Assembly: GCA_944990035.1 (NCBI GenBank)
Contig: CALYLX010000117.1
Span: 124,001-188,000 of the forward strand
Origin: Clitopilus passeckerianus
Lineage: Eukaryota; Basidiomycota; Agaricomycetes; Agaricales; Entolomataceae
Length of the DNA: 64,000 nt
Reading direction: 5' to 3'
The notes beneath the pieces are model-generated. The model was not told the DNA's origin. It searched no databases and saw only the letters and a list, made by a program, of their open reading frames with translations. The position numbers and the translations under genes are program-made. Below, one piece after another: positions 35,342 to 47,637 of this stretch. Numbering within the stretch: the stretch's first letter is position 1; each line of letters opens with the position of its first letter.

Positions 35342-38115
35342 TGCAGTCGTAAGGCACGGAGGATCGCCCCATCCCTCACCTTCATATATATTTTTCACCT
35401 CCGTCCCTTTTCGGCATTCAACCCTAATTTCGCTCCATCGTCGGTTGAATCAAGGGTTTCACGTACTCATCGTGAGACTTGTCCTGATAAAATTGGAGTG
35501 ATTTCATGACCAGGTCATGAGCTTGTCAAACTCGTATTTGCTCGCTTTTGGGGGAAAGACTGGATTTATCATTTTCCTTCCGAATCGGTATTCTAAACGT
35601 GTCGTATCGCATGACCATACAGCAACTTCTGAATCGCCGGACGAGATAGCCATGGTAATCATTGGAGAAATCACGTCGGATCTGGAGAGTCTGTGGGATG
35701 TGGCGTATATCTGAGAAAGAAGAGTGTGCCCGATCATTGCCGAATAGGTAGGCCAAGCAGTAACAAACAGGGTAAAAGGCCTGTAATTCAGTCTCAGACA
35801 ACCAAGAAACCGAACAACAACTGGGCAGTGCTAATTCAACGGGCTTTTTTGTACCAAATGACCGTCTCTGGGATTCTCGTCAATTGAGTCGAACTCTTGC
35901 CACGCACCTGGTTTCCAGTAACACGCCACCATTCCATCCATACATATGTCGAGGCAACGAAAACATTGAAACGTCAACGGCCTTCTTTACCTCTCCGCCG
36001 GTCTCCAGGTCCATTTTTTTTTTCAAAAATGACATATCATTCCGACTGCTCACCTCGCCAGGCAGCGATCGGCAGGAGGACTTAGGCGTTGAGCTGAGCC
36101 TGATTTTGCAACCTCTAGGCTGTCATTTAGAGTTCTGCCGGCCGCGGCGAGCGAACGAGTGACGAGCCGCTTCCTGAGAGATCTATTCGCTTGTCAATGG
36201 ACCTCCGATGCCAAACCCTCGGGCCGGTCCAAGTATCCACACTCTCCCATGCTAGTCTCGACCCAGTGTGGCTTGAGCGAAGTCATCAGATATCAGAGCT
36301 CGGAGGCTTCTACTACTAGCAAGTCTCACTTGCCACAAATCGAACTATTAAGAACATGCGTTCTCCGTTCATGGAGCGATTGACTTTTGACACCCACGGG
36401 TATCCACCTTCGCTTTTCAAGTGTTGTAGAGCGCTTATCCACAAAGGACCCTTGCTCCTTCACACAAATAACCACCTTCTGATGGGAGTGGTCGTGTTTT
36501 GTGCCATCACGAGATGGATAATATGGGTGCTGCCCGGACCGGGATCTCTGGCCAGACCGCCACACCACACGTCTACTACACCAGTACTATACCTTCTGTG
36601 ATATGAATCTGCAACGGCTCTCTTGAGCTCACAGTCCATTGACATAAGCATCCTTGGTTGAAGGATACGTTTCATTTTCCCTGCAAGATGTGGTCAGACG
36701 ACGACTTTCCCGTGATAGACCGAGAGGCCACGCCACCTTTCAAGATTCCACAAGAATTCACTAGGCAATGGAGATCTCAAGTGTTTACTACTGAACCGAT
36801 CTGACCGTTGCTAAAACGATCACGACCTTCTTCTGCTAGATTTCAAATGAAGCCAAATCTGTTCTTTAGCCACTCTTTCCTTCATGCCTTCAAGTTGGTC
36901 ATTTGGTTTAAGCCAACTTCCGATGTATTCCTAGGTCCCGATTCGTTCAGACTAGCCGATGAGGTCATGTCTGAGAGCCTCTCGGTAGGTAGTGTTGACG
37001 TATCGCATCAAAGGCATACACTTGAATCCAGCTGAAGACCTTTTGGAACGAACACAGCACTGAAAATGCACTTACCGTGACTTTTAGTGTGTCGGCGCGA
37101 ATTCCGACCGACTTGATGCATCTTGTAAACTGCAGGGTGCAAACCTATTCTTGCACGTCTACCAGTACTCGTGGCCAACCTCATGATGGACAGGCAGCTC
37201 GACTCTTGACATATGATTCCACAGAGCGCCCACAAGTACTAGACGACTGCACGATGTCGACATGAGGTATGCCGGAATGGAAAGGTGACGATTGTGGCAA
37301 TTTACAAGGGCTTCTTGTGTGCCATCTGAATGATACGGGTTTCCAGCTGGACCGAGTAGGATGGGGAATATTGCACGAGGATCATCGTATTCCTTCAGTA
37401 ATGACCTTCACTTTACCATGCCTCGAGAGACTAACTATATCAAGATTTGGCCGTTTGCGAAACTTTTGGGTTCTGTGAGCACGATCTCTTTATGTATTCA
37501 GGATGAAACGGATTCGATATGCCTTCAAAGAACGAGAACGAGAATACGGGGGGTGTTTTATGACACAAGACAACCGATCTGTGCAGTTGGTGTCTTGTTT
37601 GTTCTTTTCTGGAATAGAGCCATCCAGCCTTGATTCGTGCCGTCGAAATCAAGTCGAAATGAGGACGCTCTACGTCTTCGTTATAATCGTTCGTATAGAG
37701 AGTGTGCTGTGGGCGTGCGGGGTACTACGCTAAAATCCACACAAGAACTGAACTGTTCCTTGGGAAGCCGTAGTGAATGCTCCGAAGACTTGGAGACGTA
37801 TTGGCTTCGGGGTCGTTTGTCAAGATTCGTGTTTAATTTCAAACCGCGCCATCATAACCATAGATAGGCACATTGGTCCAGGCTGGGCAATAAGTCCGAT
37901 GTTGATTTGGCGATGAGGAACGCGTCAGAGAGACACACACCGAACGTGTCGCCATCATGTATTGCCTAAAGATGAGGATCACGCCGGGAATCACGCCTCT
38001 CAGCCTGGAGGGCTAAGTTCGAACGGTGGAAATATCGATTTTTCAAGTATTCTCAGGCCATTAATACTGGAAGCTTGAAGTGTGGGAACACTAGGTTTGA
38101 CGTTGTGAATGATAC
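35342..38115. other. Gene-poor region of about 2.8 kb
   Basis: No convincing gene. Minus-strand 35504-35800 contains MITMAISSGDSEVAVWSCDTT, which looks faintly like a WD40 strand pair, but only one such unit is seen. Elsewhere only short motif-free open stretches occur. Confidence 0.35.
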
Positions 38116-38160
38116 ATGAGGCCTCCCTTCTTCACGGCCTCCTCCGAGGCCATCGTCGCG

Positions 38161-40460
38161 ATGAAGTGGCAAAGCCTCCTTTCTCTAGGGCTCCTGGTCT
38201 CATGCGCGGCTGCGGCGATATATGAAAAGGTCGATAACTTACCTGGTCTGGAATATGACTTCATCGTAGTTGGAGGTGCGTCTGTATCACTGGGTAAGCT
38301 TTATACTCGCGCCCCCTAAATCGATGTCGATAGCTGGTGCTGCGGGAAACGTCGTCGCAAACCGACTGACTGAAGACCCGTCTACATCCGTTCTTGTTCT
38401 TGAGGCCGGTGGAACGTAAGTTAAAAGAGTTTCTTCTAATGGGTACTCATTTTCGAATGCCTCAGGAATGAAAACGTCCTGGATGCAATCGTCCCGTTCT
38501 ATTCCATAAACATGCATCCTCAAACTCCGTGGGATTGGAACTACACAACTGTACCGCAGATTCATGCCAATAATCGGTCTATAACATATCCTCTTGGTCA
38601 TGTCCTCGGCGGTAGCAGTTCCATCAGTGGGTTTATCTGACTTCAACCAGTTCGCAGCGTACTCACTTCTCAACAGATGGTATGGGGTACACCCGTGGTT
38701 CTATTGATGATTGGGATCGCTATGCTCGTCTTGTCGGCGATGAAGGCTGGGCATGGAACAATATTCAACCTTATGTACGAAAGGTTCGTTATCTTGTCCG
38801 CCGGCTATTTTCAGCAGAAATCTGATTTTGCGACGCTCAGAACGAAAAATTTGTCCGACCTGCTGACGATCGTAATACTACCGACCAATTCGATTGCTCT
38901 GTACATGGCTTCGACGGAATCACCTCCGTCAGCTTGTCCAACTACTAAACACCAATTGACTCAAGGGTCATCGAGACTACTCAGCAGCTTCCGGATGAAT
39001 TCAGGTTCAATGTCGATTATAATCGAGGAATACAGTATGGAGTTGGTATGTCGCCTCGCCTATTACACTGTGTTGGCATGGCTGATGGTCTTTCACTTCT
39101 AGGGTGGGCCCAGTTTACCATTGGAGGGGGAAGGAGAAGCAGCTCAGCAACCTCATACCTTGGACCGCAATATATATCCCGCCCCAATCTGAATGTGCTG
39201 CTTCATGCATATGTTTCTAGGGTGATACAGACCGGCTCTGATCATGGAAAGGCCGTAATTCGGCAAGTCGAGTTCAAGGACGGTGCTACTGGTAGATTTT
39301 ACACATCTGTAGTCAAAAAAATGATGCTAACTCTCTCTGAATAGGCGAACTTATTCAGGTCAAGGCCAAGAAGGAAGTCATCCTCTCTGCTGGTACCATC
39401 GCCTCGCCACAAATCCTTCTCAATTCCGGCATCGGCGATGAAGCGGAGCTTTCAGTTCTTGGGATCAACAGTGTTTTGCATTTACCTTCCGTTGGTCGTA
39501 ACCTCTCAGACCACTGTCTTGTGAAAACCTCATGGCCCGTCAATTCTAATATGACCTTCGAAAGCTTTGCTCGAAATAAGACCTGGCAAGCTGAAGCATT
39601 TGAGGAATGGTCGAAAAACGGGACGGGCCTCTTAACCGCTGGATTTGCCACCCAACTTGGATTCATCCGTCTTCCAGAGAATTCGAAGATCTTTGATGGC
39701 GCTCTGGACCTCGTCGCAGGGCCAAATACAGCCCACTTTGAGCTCCTCTTCAGCGTAAGGAAATGATCAAGTTCTTCTGAATATTCTAGCTAACAACTTT
39801 ACAGAACGGCCGCCAGTCGGCTAAGGGAGATCTCAATACTTTTGGAATTACTTCAATCGTGCTCGCACCAGCTTCTCGTGAGTATCCCTCATACTCAGAA
39901 TGCGCAGTTCGTAATTTCGTAATATTGCTTCTTAGGTGGAGCCGTTACTATCAACTCAACGAACCCATTTGCTGCACCACTAATTGACCCGAACTATCTG
40001 TCCGCCGAGCCTGATATATCGGTCATGCGTGAGGCTATTCGTAGTGCTCGACGCTTTGCCGCTGCTCCCGCATGGAAAGACTACATCATCGGGCCACCGT
40101 TACAGCCAGGAGAGACTGACGAGGAACTCAATGAGTTCATTCGCTCGAGCGTTGACACCGTGTTCCACCCTGTCAGGACCGCATCCATGTCACCTGAGGA
40201 AGCAACGTGGGGTGTTGTCGACCCCGACCTCAGGGTAAAAGGGGCGGTTGGTCTGCGTGTTGTGGATGCTTCAGTTCTGGTACTTCCATCTTCCTCTCGC
40301 ACATAAACTGATCCTGACCTATTTCTTACAGCCTCTCCTTCCTGCTGCTCATACTCTAGCTCCCACCTACGTGATAGCAGAGAGAGCTTCGGATCTGATT
40401 AAGCGTTCATGGCAACCGAAACAGTCCGGGAATTTATACCAACAGAGGCCTTTCACATAA
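38161..40460 (+). CDS. Aryl-alcohol-oxidase-like GMC oxidoreductase with an in-frame stop
   Basis: The signal peptide is MKWQSLLSLGLLVSCAAA (an earlier ATG at 38116 adds 15 residues). FAD binding: YDFIVVGAGAAGNVVANRL (exon join) and VLVLEAGGT. Then come GHVLGGSSSI, GMGYTRGSIDDWDRYA, IQYGVGWAQFTIGGG, VILSAGTIASPQILLNSGIG, NLSDHCLV, VFHPVRTASMSPE (catalytic His) and PAAHTLAPTYVIAERASDL (second His). The layout is that of lignin-related aryl-alcohol oxidases that make hydrogen peroxide. The codon after SVSLSNY is TAA (38946-38948), just before the conserved TPIDSRVIETT, and the frame continues normally afterwards. So the gene is probably inactivated by one nonsense change. Skipping it would need a 38-base intron that deletes conserved residues. 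Confidence 0.85.
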
Positions 40461-41233
40461 GGGTGTTTAGCATTTCGCATTTTGAATTTCATCCAATGTA
40501 TGTATTATCCGTCCTGTCGTAGAATACACTAAACGTTGCTTGAGTGTACTACAAATGTATCACTTCCACTGTATTCCACTGTATTTGCACACTACTTAGA
40601 AAACGTTTGACACCCTGACTGTAGGGATGTTGATTTGTCCCCTCAATACCGACCCGTTCAGATAATTCCGTCCATGGCAGCTTGGCAACTAGCATATTTT
40701 TCCTTGGCTGGAGGTAAGGAGAGTCCCTTGGTGCTGGTGGCAACCTGATGTTTATTCGGTGAAAATTGCAATAATGCCGGAAATTCGTTCGGGATCAGTC
40801 ATGATGAGCATGGTAGCACTTGAAGGGTTCCATCTCGCTAGGAGACGTTTACTGGCATCAATGGTGTATCTACAACATCAGTATTTGCGCCACATCAATG
40901 AATCAGAGGTTCTTCTTTATTTCTTTATTTCAGGCGTTCAAGGGGAGTATTCGCGATGGTTAGGTTAGGTTATAAACCATGAACCGCATCGTGCATTGAT
41001 GAGCGATGATATTCTCTGTACATAATCCTACAACCAGAGCAAATCCTAAAGTACAAGAGCATCAAAGGAAGACAAGAAATGAGTGTAGTAAAAGGTCCTC
41101 AATCCACACAAGGATATCGGACCAGCAAACGAAGAAATGAGAAGAGAAGCAGAGAAAAATTCTAGTTAAAAGCAAGAAAATAGATAACTTCCAATAAATA
41201 ATGCTTTATGCAAAAAGAAAAAGAGGAAGGGGG
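40461..41233. other. Convergent 3' intergenic region
   Basis: No coding signal; A-rich stretches near 41100-41220 lie just past the stop of the ATPase. Confidence 0.4.
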
Positions 41234-44200
41234 CTATACCCTATCACTCGCATCTCCCGTCCTCGGTGTCAACTCGACAGGTAACTGGGTATACCCCCCA
41301 CCAGGCCTACCACTCCAAAGCCCCCTCACACTATCCACCATCGTCCCGGCACTGTCCACAAACATCCCAGTCCAGCCCACTGTCGTCGAGCTGCTCTTCA
41401 AGCCGTCCTTAGCCAGTGCCTCTTCTGGCATCATACTCTCGCTCGGTCGCCTCCACCACCTCAACATCAATGAGCTTCCAACGACACTGACACTGCTGAA
41501 CGCCATGGCTGCGCCGCTCAGCATGGGGTGCATGTAGAGGCCCCAGGGAAGGAAGACACCCATGGCGAGGGGAATGCCGATGACGTTATAAATACATGCC
41601 CAGATGAGGTTGCGTTTGATGGTGTTGAAGATGGAGCGGGAGAGATGGAGGGCAGCGACGACATCGAGAAGGTCGGAGCGCATGAGGACGATGGAAGCGG
41701 CCTCAATGGCTACAGAGGTACCGGAAGAGAGCGCAATGCCGACGGTGGATGCGACGAGGGCAGGAGAGTCATTGATTCCATCTCCGACCTGGAGATCTGT
41801 AGTCAGTACATATTCATGCACACTGGATAAAGAAGACCAACCATGGCGACACAATCACCCCATTTCTCCACCATCTCCTTCACCTTCTTCGCCTTCCCAC
41901 CAGGACTCATCTCCCAGCTGACATTCTCCGGCCTAATTCCGACTTGTCGGGCAACAGCCAACGCCGTATTCTTCCCGTCCCCAGTCATCATGTACACCTC
42001 TATGCCCATCTTCTCCAATGCTTGGACGGCATACTTTGAAGAGGATTTAGGCTGATCCGAGAGTGATATGGCCAGGACCGGAATCGGAGAGGTAGAATGG
42101 GAGGATGAGGAGGAAATGGAGACATAGATAATCGTTCTCCCAAGCTTCGTCTCCTGAGCTTCATACTCCCTCAACTCCCTCGGTACCCTCCCTTCGTCCT
42201 CGCCCTGCCCAACCCACCTCCCATTGCCAATCCACACTTTCCACTTCTTCCCTCCCTCAATCGACACAACCGCAGTAACACCCGCTCCAGTCGCACTCTC
42301 AAACGAGTCCACCGAAGTCTTTGTCTGCAGGCCGTAGGTCCCAAGCAAGTCTTTGCCATACACAGCCACAGCTTTGGCAAGTGGGTGTTCCGACTTTGCT
42401 TCAACCGCCGCGATCATGGCGATCACCTCCTTCCTCCCAGTGACACCATCCACACACGTCCCCTCCAAAGAAGAATCTCCACCATACATTGCCTCGCCCT
42501 CTCCACCAGATGAGGAAGCACCAACCCAACACACGCCAACAACGCCCATCTTCCCCTCCGTAACCGTCCCAGTCTTATCAACGACTACCTTCTTCACCTT
42601 CGTGCTCTTCTCCAAAGCACCTCCACCCTTGATCAGGATCCCATTGCCAGCACCTACACCCGTGCCCACCATGATCGCGGTCGGTGTGGCCAGACCCAAC
42701 GCACACGGACACGCAACCACCACGACCGAAATGCAGATCTGCAGACACACCGCGAACGATGACGCGCCTTTTTCTTTCTGCGCATGGAACATCGCCGGCA
42801 GGGCAGAGCTGGGCAGCACCCAGGTAATGCAGGACCACGAAACCAGAGTGAGGAGTGCGAGAGAGACGACGGTGGGCACGAAGTACCCCGCTACCCGATC
42901 CGCGAATGCTTGAATGGGGGCTTTACTCGTCTGTGCTTCCTCGACCAACTTGACGATCTGTGCCAACGCCGTGTCTTTCCCTGCTCTGGAAACAACCATA
43001 TCGAATGTTCCGAGCCCATTGACTGTGCCGCCAATAACGGCATCTCCGACTTGTTTGATCACGGGCACGGCTTCTCCAGTGATGGCGCTCTCATCGACAG
43101 AAGATGACCCCCGGATGAGTGTCCCGTCCGCAGGGATCTTTTCGCCGGGAACGAGTTTCAGAGTGTCACTGACTTGGACGAGCTCGGTGGGAATCTTCTT
43201 CTCCTGCGTACATGCCGGTGCGTCGGTGTAGATGGTAGCCATGGATGGGGCGAGGGACATCAGGTCCGTAAGTGCTGCGGAGGTGCGTCCTTTCGCTTTG
43301 TTCTCAAGGTACCTCCCAAGAGAAACGAACGCCAGCAACATGGTGGATGTTTCAAAAAAGAGGAAGGGCCGGTAGGAGGGTGTGGTGTTGAACACCGCAG
43401 AGATCATCACCCAGAGCGAATAAAAATATGCAGCGGATGTGCCGAGCATGACGAGGACGTCCATTGTCGCCGAACCGTGCCTGAGTGCCTTGAATGCTGA
43501 AATGTAGAACTTCTTGCCAACCCAGAACTGGGCAGGGGTGGTGATGAGCAGCTGGAGGACGTCTCCAAGGTAGATGGCGTTGAAGAGGCGGAAAGAGGTG
43601 ATATCTCGGATGAGAGGGATGTGCATGGCAATCATGGAAAGGAAGAAGACCGGGACGGCGAAGCTGGCTGCCCAGATAAACCTCCGTTTCCACTCGAGGA
43701 CCTCCTTTGCGCGGGTGAGAGATTCGACTTGGGTGCCGTTGTCTTGGTCAGCCAGGACTGCGTCAAAACCCATTTCCCCAATGCGCTCAACGATCTCGCG
43801 AGGTCCGAGGATGGCCGGGTCGTATTTGACCTGGGCAGATTGGTTGGGCTCTGAGACGACGGCAGAGAGGATACCAGGGGTAGAGGAGAGGGCGGACTCT
43901 ATCGAATTCTGGCAGCTGGCGCAGGTCATGCCATAGACGTGTAAATTGACCGTGTCTGCGAGTGTTGGCTGGATTGGAGAAGCATCGAAGCCGATGTCAG
44001 AAATCTCCTCGACAAGCTTGTCGACGTTCCATTTCGCTGGGTCGAATTCAATGACGCCGCGTTCAGCTAGGAGAGCAACCTTGACTGAATGAATGCCAGA
44101 CTGATCTCGTAGCATTCCTTCGATTGCCTATAGGTGATTGATCAGCCAAGGTAAGGGACCGAGATGGACACGTTGACTTACCTCTACGCAGGAACCACAA

Positions 44201-44268
44201 GTCATACCTTGGATTCTAAGTTCACATTTGTCGATGAGAGGCTCATCAAGAGCGCCTATCTTGTCCAT
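41234..44268 (-). CDS. CCC2: Copper-transporting P1B-type ATPase (CCC2-like)
   Basis: Three main exons give about 980 aa. Two heavy-metal domains carry the CxxC copper sites GMTCGSC (split by an intron just after) and YGMTCASC. The membrane part includes the ion-binding CPC in [14 protein letters not shown]. The actuator has the TGE in [10 protein letters not shown]. The phosphorylation site is DKTGTVTEG, the nucleotide domain has SEHPLAKAV (His-Pro), and the hinge has [12 protein letters not shown], spanning an intron. This P1B-1 pump loads copper into the Golgi lumen for secreted oxidases such as laccases and for the Fet3 iron oxidase. Start ATG 44268 ([13 protein letters not shown]). Intact in all motifs. 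Confidence 0.95.
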
Positions 44269-45737
44269 GGTTGACTATGGATGACTGCGGGAATGAAGAA
44301 AGGATGAGGGGGATCCAGCCCAATAATAATAAGCAATAATTGCGATGGTACGCAGGGGACAACAGGGTGTGAGAGAAAGAGGCAATAGTGCTTAGTCATG
44401 ACCGGAATCAATCTGACAACGAACACACCTTTGCAGACGACGACCAGCACGTTGTCGACGACGATGAGGGGACTTTTTGGCGTCGTCCGTGACTTTTACG
44501 AGGTTTTATCGAAGTCAGCCAGCATTGAAGGCCTTTATGCTTAGTCATTCATAGAAGACGATCATCTTCGGAACGGTGGTCGGGTAAATGGTCGGATGAC
44601 GTACGAGCCATTTGGAAATTGGCTCATGCGGTATATCAGCTGGACTTGGCGGTAAACAGTGGATGCTACGCTCAGTTGAACTTAGAGAAAAATTCATCCA
44701 CCATTCACCGGCTCTCCAAGCAATTCCAAGGAACCGAGCGGAATCATCACTACAGATTGGCTAGCTTCACAACCATATTAGTGATTCTACGCAAAGAGAT
44801 TCCCTGACACCATTCACCAAGGTCATCAATTTTAAAGAAACGATTAATGCAGTCAAGATTCTCAGTAGCGAGAACTCGAAAAGCTGAGGCCTACGGTAGC
44901 GTAAAAGTTGAATTTGTACAGAGACCAGCACTGAGTACTGTATGGCAAGGTGGGTCGATGTACGTGCTTGACACTAAGCTTTAATTGACAGACACTGCTC
45001 GCCGTAAAAGGATGTATGTTCCCCGGAGCAGACCTCTCAAAGGAAACGAAACTCAAGGCTCTTGACATCCGGCAAGATTTGGAGTAATAATCGGCTTTCA
45101 GCATTCGTCGAGCTTGATGTTTCGTAGGAATTTGAAAGTAATCCCGTAGCTGGTATAGGGCCCACAAGTCGATATGCATGCATGCCCCGGGGTTTGAAGT
45201 TGTACATTATGAAATAGGATAGAAGGTCTAAGAGCCGAGTGCCCGTTCGGACGAGATGCACCACCAGGCGAGGTAACCAGGGGATGTGCCTCCGTTGGGC
45301 AAGGATTGGCTCAGTAGCAAATAAACCACTGTTTCTACTTTCGAGAGGCTCCAGGTTACCTGGGTCTTTCGGCGGCGACATATACAGGGGGACTTGACAT
45401 GAGCTCAGGAATTAGAACATAGATCTCATCTCTACTCCTAAGGAACAGTTTTGAAAGGCGAAAGACCGGTAGTTGGGGAAGGCGAACGTTTGAACACTTG
45501 ATACTCATGTGGTAGGTAGCGCCGCGTCGCTTATTGCGTGTGGTCCTCTGACCTATGAAGCACAAACGTAGTCATAAACACAGGCTGGTTACGCATTACA
45601 ACAGGAAAATCTTCTCGCCCGCACAGGATAGCGCAACGTGATGAGGGAAAGCACTCTGGTAATAATGTAGCAGTAAGGGGAACTACGCAGGCCCCATGAG
45701 ACATGTAAAACAATGTTTTCGACAGGCGCTATTCACC
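44269..45737. other. Intergenic region of about 1.5 kb
   Basis: Open stretches up to 114 codons on the minus strand have no motif or splice support. No gene claimed. Confidence 0.35.
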
Positions 45738-45927
45738 TTAGCTGCAACCCGGACCTGAGAACGAGTTAGTAACTTTGAGTCGGTGCTTAATTTACAACAG
45801 GACACTTACGAAGCACATCTCCTACGGAATCGATATCAGGACACTGGCCAGCCTCGGCTGGAGCAGCTAAAACGACTTGAGTGAATGCAAGAACGGCGAG
45901 AGTGGTGATTGATCTGAAGAATCTCAT
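45738..45927 (-). CDS. Mini secreted peptide P1
   Basis: Exon 1 45927-45810 and a 17-base exon 2 45754-45738 give 44 aa. MRFFRSITTLAVLAFTQVVLA is a signal peptide, followed by APAEAGQ and a short mature part CPDIDSVGDVL plus RPGCS. The upstream in-frame ATG at 46026 would add 33 residues before the signal and cross the TATA box at 46001-46006, so the ATG 74 bases below the TATA was chosen. Without splicing, exon 1 reads on to RKCPVVN and stop, so either form ends with a second cysteine. It is a tandem paralogue of P2, 0.95 kb away. It might be a disulfide-looped peptide, an effector or a precursor. No family known to me. Confidence 0.68.
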
Positions 45928-46000
45928 TCCGTTAGCAGGTGGTAGTTCTTGAGTGTCGAGTGACCAAACTCTTGTTTCATGTACAGGTTTGACAGCTGCC

Positions 46001-46006
46001 TTTATA
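46001..46006 (-). promoter_or_regulatory. TATA box of P1
   Basis: TATAAA on the minus strand, 74 bases before the ATG at 45927; P2 has one at the same distance. Confidence 0.55.
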
Positions 46007-46684
46007 GACGAGCGAAGGGCGCTCATATACTGATTCCCGAAACCAAATCCGCCGTTTAGGAGAAGAAAAGATCATGGGGTACGATAGAAGCGAGTAGATC
46101 GGAGGGAATCTCAAAGATAAAAACTAACTATATGATCTTCCTACAAACCGATAAACCGCCTCCCTGAAGGCACGGAAACATGTGCAGAACTCTTGTGCAG
46201 AACTCGTGTGATGGAACCTTCTTGGAGACTCGGCCGCGGGTCCAAATTACAACAGAGGATAAGAAAGACTGCATCCGAGTTCAGACAGCGGCCGAGAAAT
46301 ATTTTGAAATTGCCTAGAAAGAGAGGCAAAATGTGCGCACGAAGATCACATTACCATGAGAGGAATACTTTTTGTGGGCACGCAAAAGTTAGCGGGCCGG
46401 ATCGCTTCTGGGAACAGCTTCTCTTCTTATTCTGATGACATCTGGAAAATCGACTGTTGGTTCCGTATCGTTTGGAAAGTATCCACCAGTGTTTAGACAA
46501 GATTTCGGGATTTCAAGGTTAACATATACATTGTCAAACTGCAGTTATAGTAACGCATTTAAGGGCGGGTCCTCTCGCCCCACACGCCCAATCAAGGCAA
46601 GACGTTGAAAGGACGATGGCAAGCGCTACGTGTGTTGATAACTTCAGACACGGGAAATAATAGTGTTGACAGATCTCGCTCACT

Positions 46685-46873
46685 TTAGCTGCAGCCTGGA
46701 CCTGAGAACAACTTAGCACGTTGAACAGACTCTTAGTTTAAGACAGAACACGTACGAAGCACGTCGCCTTCAGCATCGGATTCAGGGCAACCCCCACCTG
46801 GAGCTGGAGTAGCCACAACGACTTGAGCGATGGCAAAGATGACGAGAGCGGTGACTGCTTTGAAGAATTGCAT
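46685..46873 (-). CDS. Mini secreted peptide P2
   Basis: Exon 1 46873-46756 and a 17-base exon 2 46701-46685 give 44 aa: signal MQFFKAVTALVIFAIAQVVVA, then TPAPGGG, then CPESDAEGDVL plus RPGCS. Compared with P1, the signal is loosely conserved while the mature part keeps CP, two acids, GDVLRPGCS exactly at the end. The intron sits at the same place and phase, one base into the Arg codon. Unspliced reading gives RTCSVLN and stop. A TATTTAAA box lies 74 bases upstream. The short conserved tail looks like the functional part. Confidence 0.68.
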
Positions 46874-46946
46874 TGTGTATAGTTGGTAGTAGTTGTCGAA
46901 TACTGGGTGAGTGACCTCTTGGTTATTTCACAGGAATCCTAGATGC

Positions 46947-46954
46947 TTTAAATA
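46947..46954 (-). promoter_or_regulatory. TATA-like box of P2
   Basis: TATTTAAA on the minus strand, 74 bases before the P2 ATG. Confidence 0.5.
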
Positions 46955-47637
46955 TGGAAAATGGCGCGTGTTGGCTCCGGCTCCGAGTCCCTGAAGCAAA
47001 GGTTCTGAGGAGCAAGAGATAGCGATCGGCGGAAGACCAAAGCACCACTTCTGCGGAATAACGGTGCCGACCAGATTAGATTACCACAAGTGGATTAGCA
47101 CGACTCCACATACCCAGATTACGCTCTATATACAGCACAAAATGGGCGAAGATAACGGAGCATGTGCATAAAAAGCTTCCTTGAGAGTCGGCGGTAGGTA
47201 TGCAGAATTCAGATGGAGGACAAAAACAGCCATCTGCTACAGATTCCAGAAGGCGTATCATAAGACAAGCGAAGAACTGTTGATTTTCGTAGAACATAGG
47301 GAGAAGCACGAAGATCAAGGTCAGAGGGGATCAATCGTTCAAGCGGAAAGTCATCGGGTGTAGTCACTTCTTGGAGTTGCTTCTTATTACGATCGCATTG
47401 GCAAACCATCTGTTGGTACCAAACCCTTGATGAGGAGTTCCATCAGGTTTTTAGAAGTGGGAAAAGATACGAAACCCAGCCTAATTGGATCCGGAAACGG
47501 TCCCCTTCATTTTTCGAGTTCCACAAACTTATGGTCATGATACGGGGTCAATGAAGGTCCGAGATCATGCGATCTGTGTGACTTCATTCGTGGAATTGCA
47601 CATCCTCGAGCGTTACTGGGAAAATAGTGTTCAATAA

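Larger units (their letters stand above)
45928..47460. repeat. Tandem duplicated unit of about 0.95 kb carrying P1 and P2
   Basis: Upstream flanks of P1 and P2 share ordered short matches: CTTGGAGACTCGG/CTTGAGAGTCGG, CACGAAGATCA at about 46340 and 47310, and ACTGTTGGTTCC/TCTGTTGGTACC at about 46456 and 47409. Offsets are 946-970 bases, equal to the ATG-to-ATG distance. The duplication therefore covers gene, promoter and roughly 0.55 kb upstream, and is old enough to be well diverged. Confidence 0.5.

Noticed and set aside
35504..35801. WD40-like fragment
   Set aside because: Only one strand pair resembles WD40, with no second repeat or conserved spacing.
42353..42913. 186-codon plus-strand frame
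   Set aside because: Antisense to the ATPase catalytic core, a shadow of GC-rich coding sequence.
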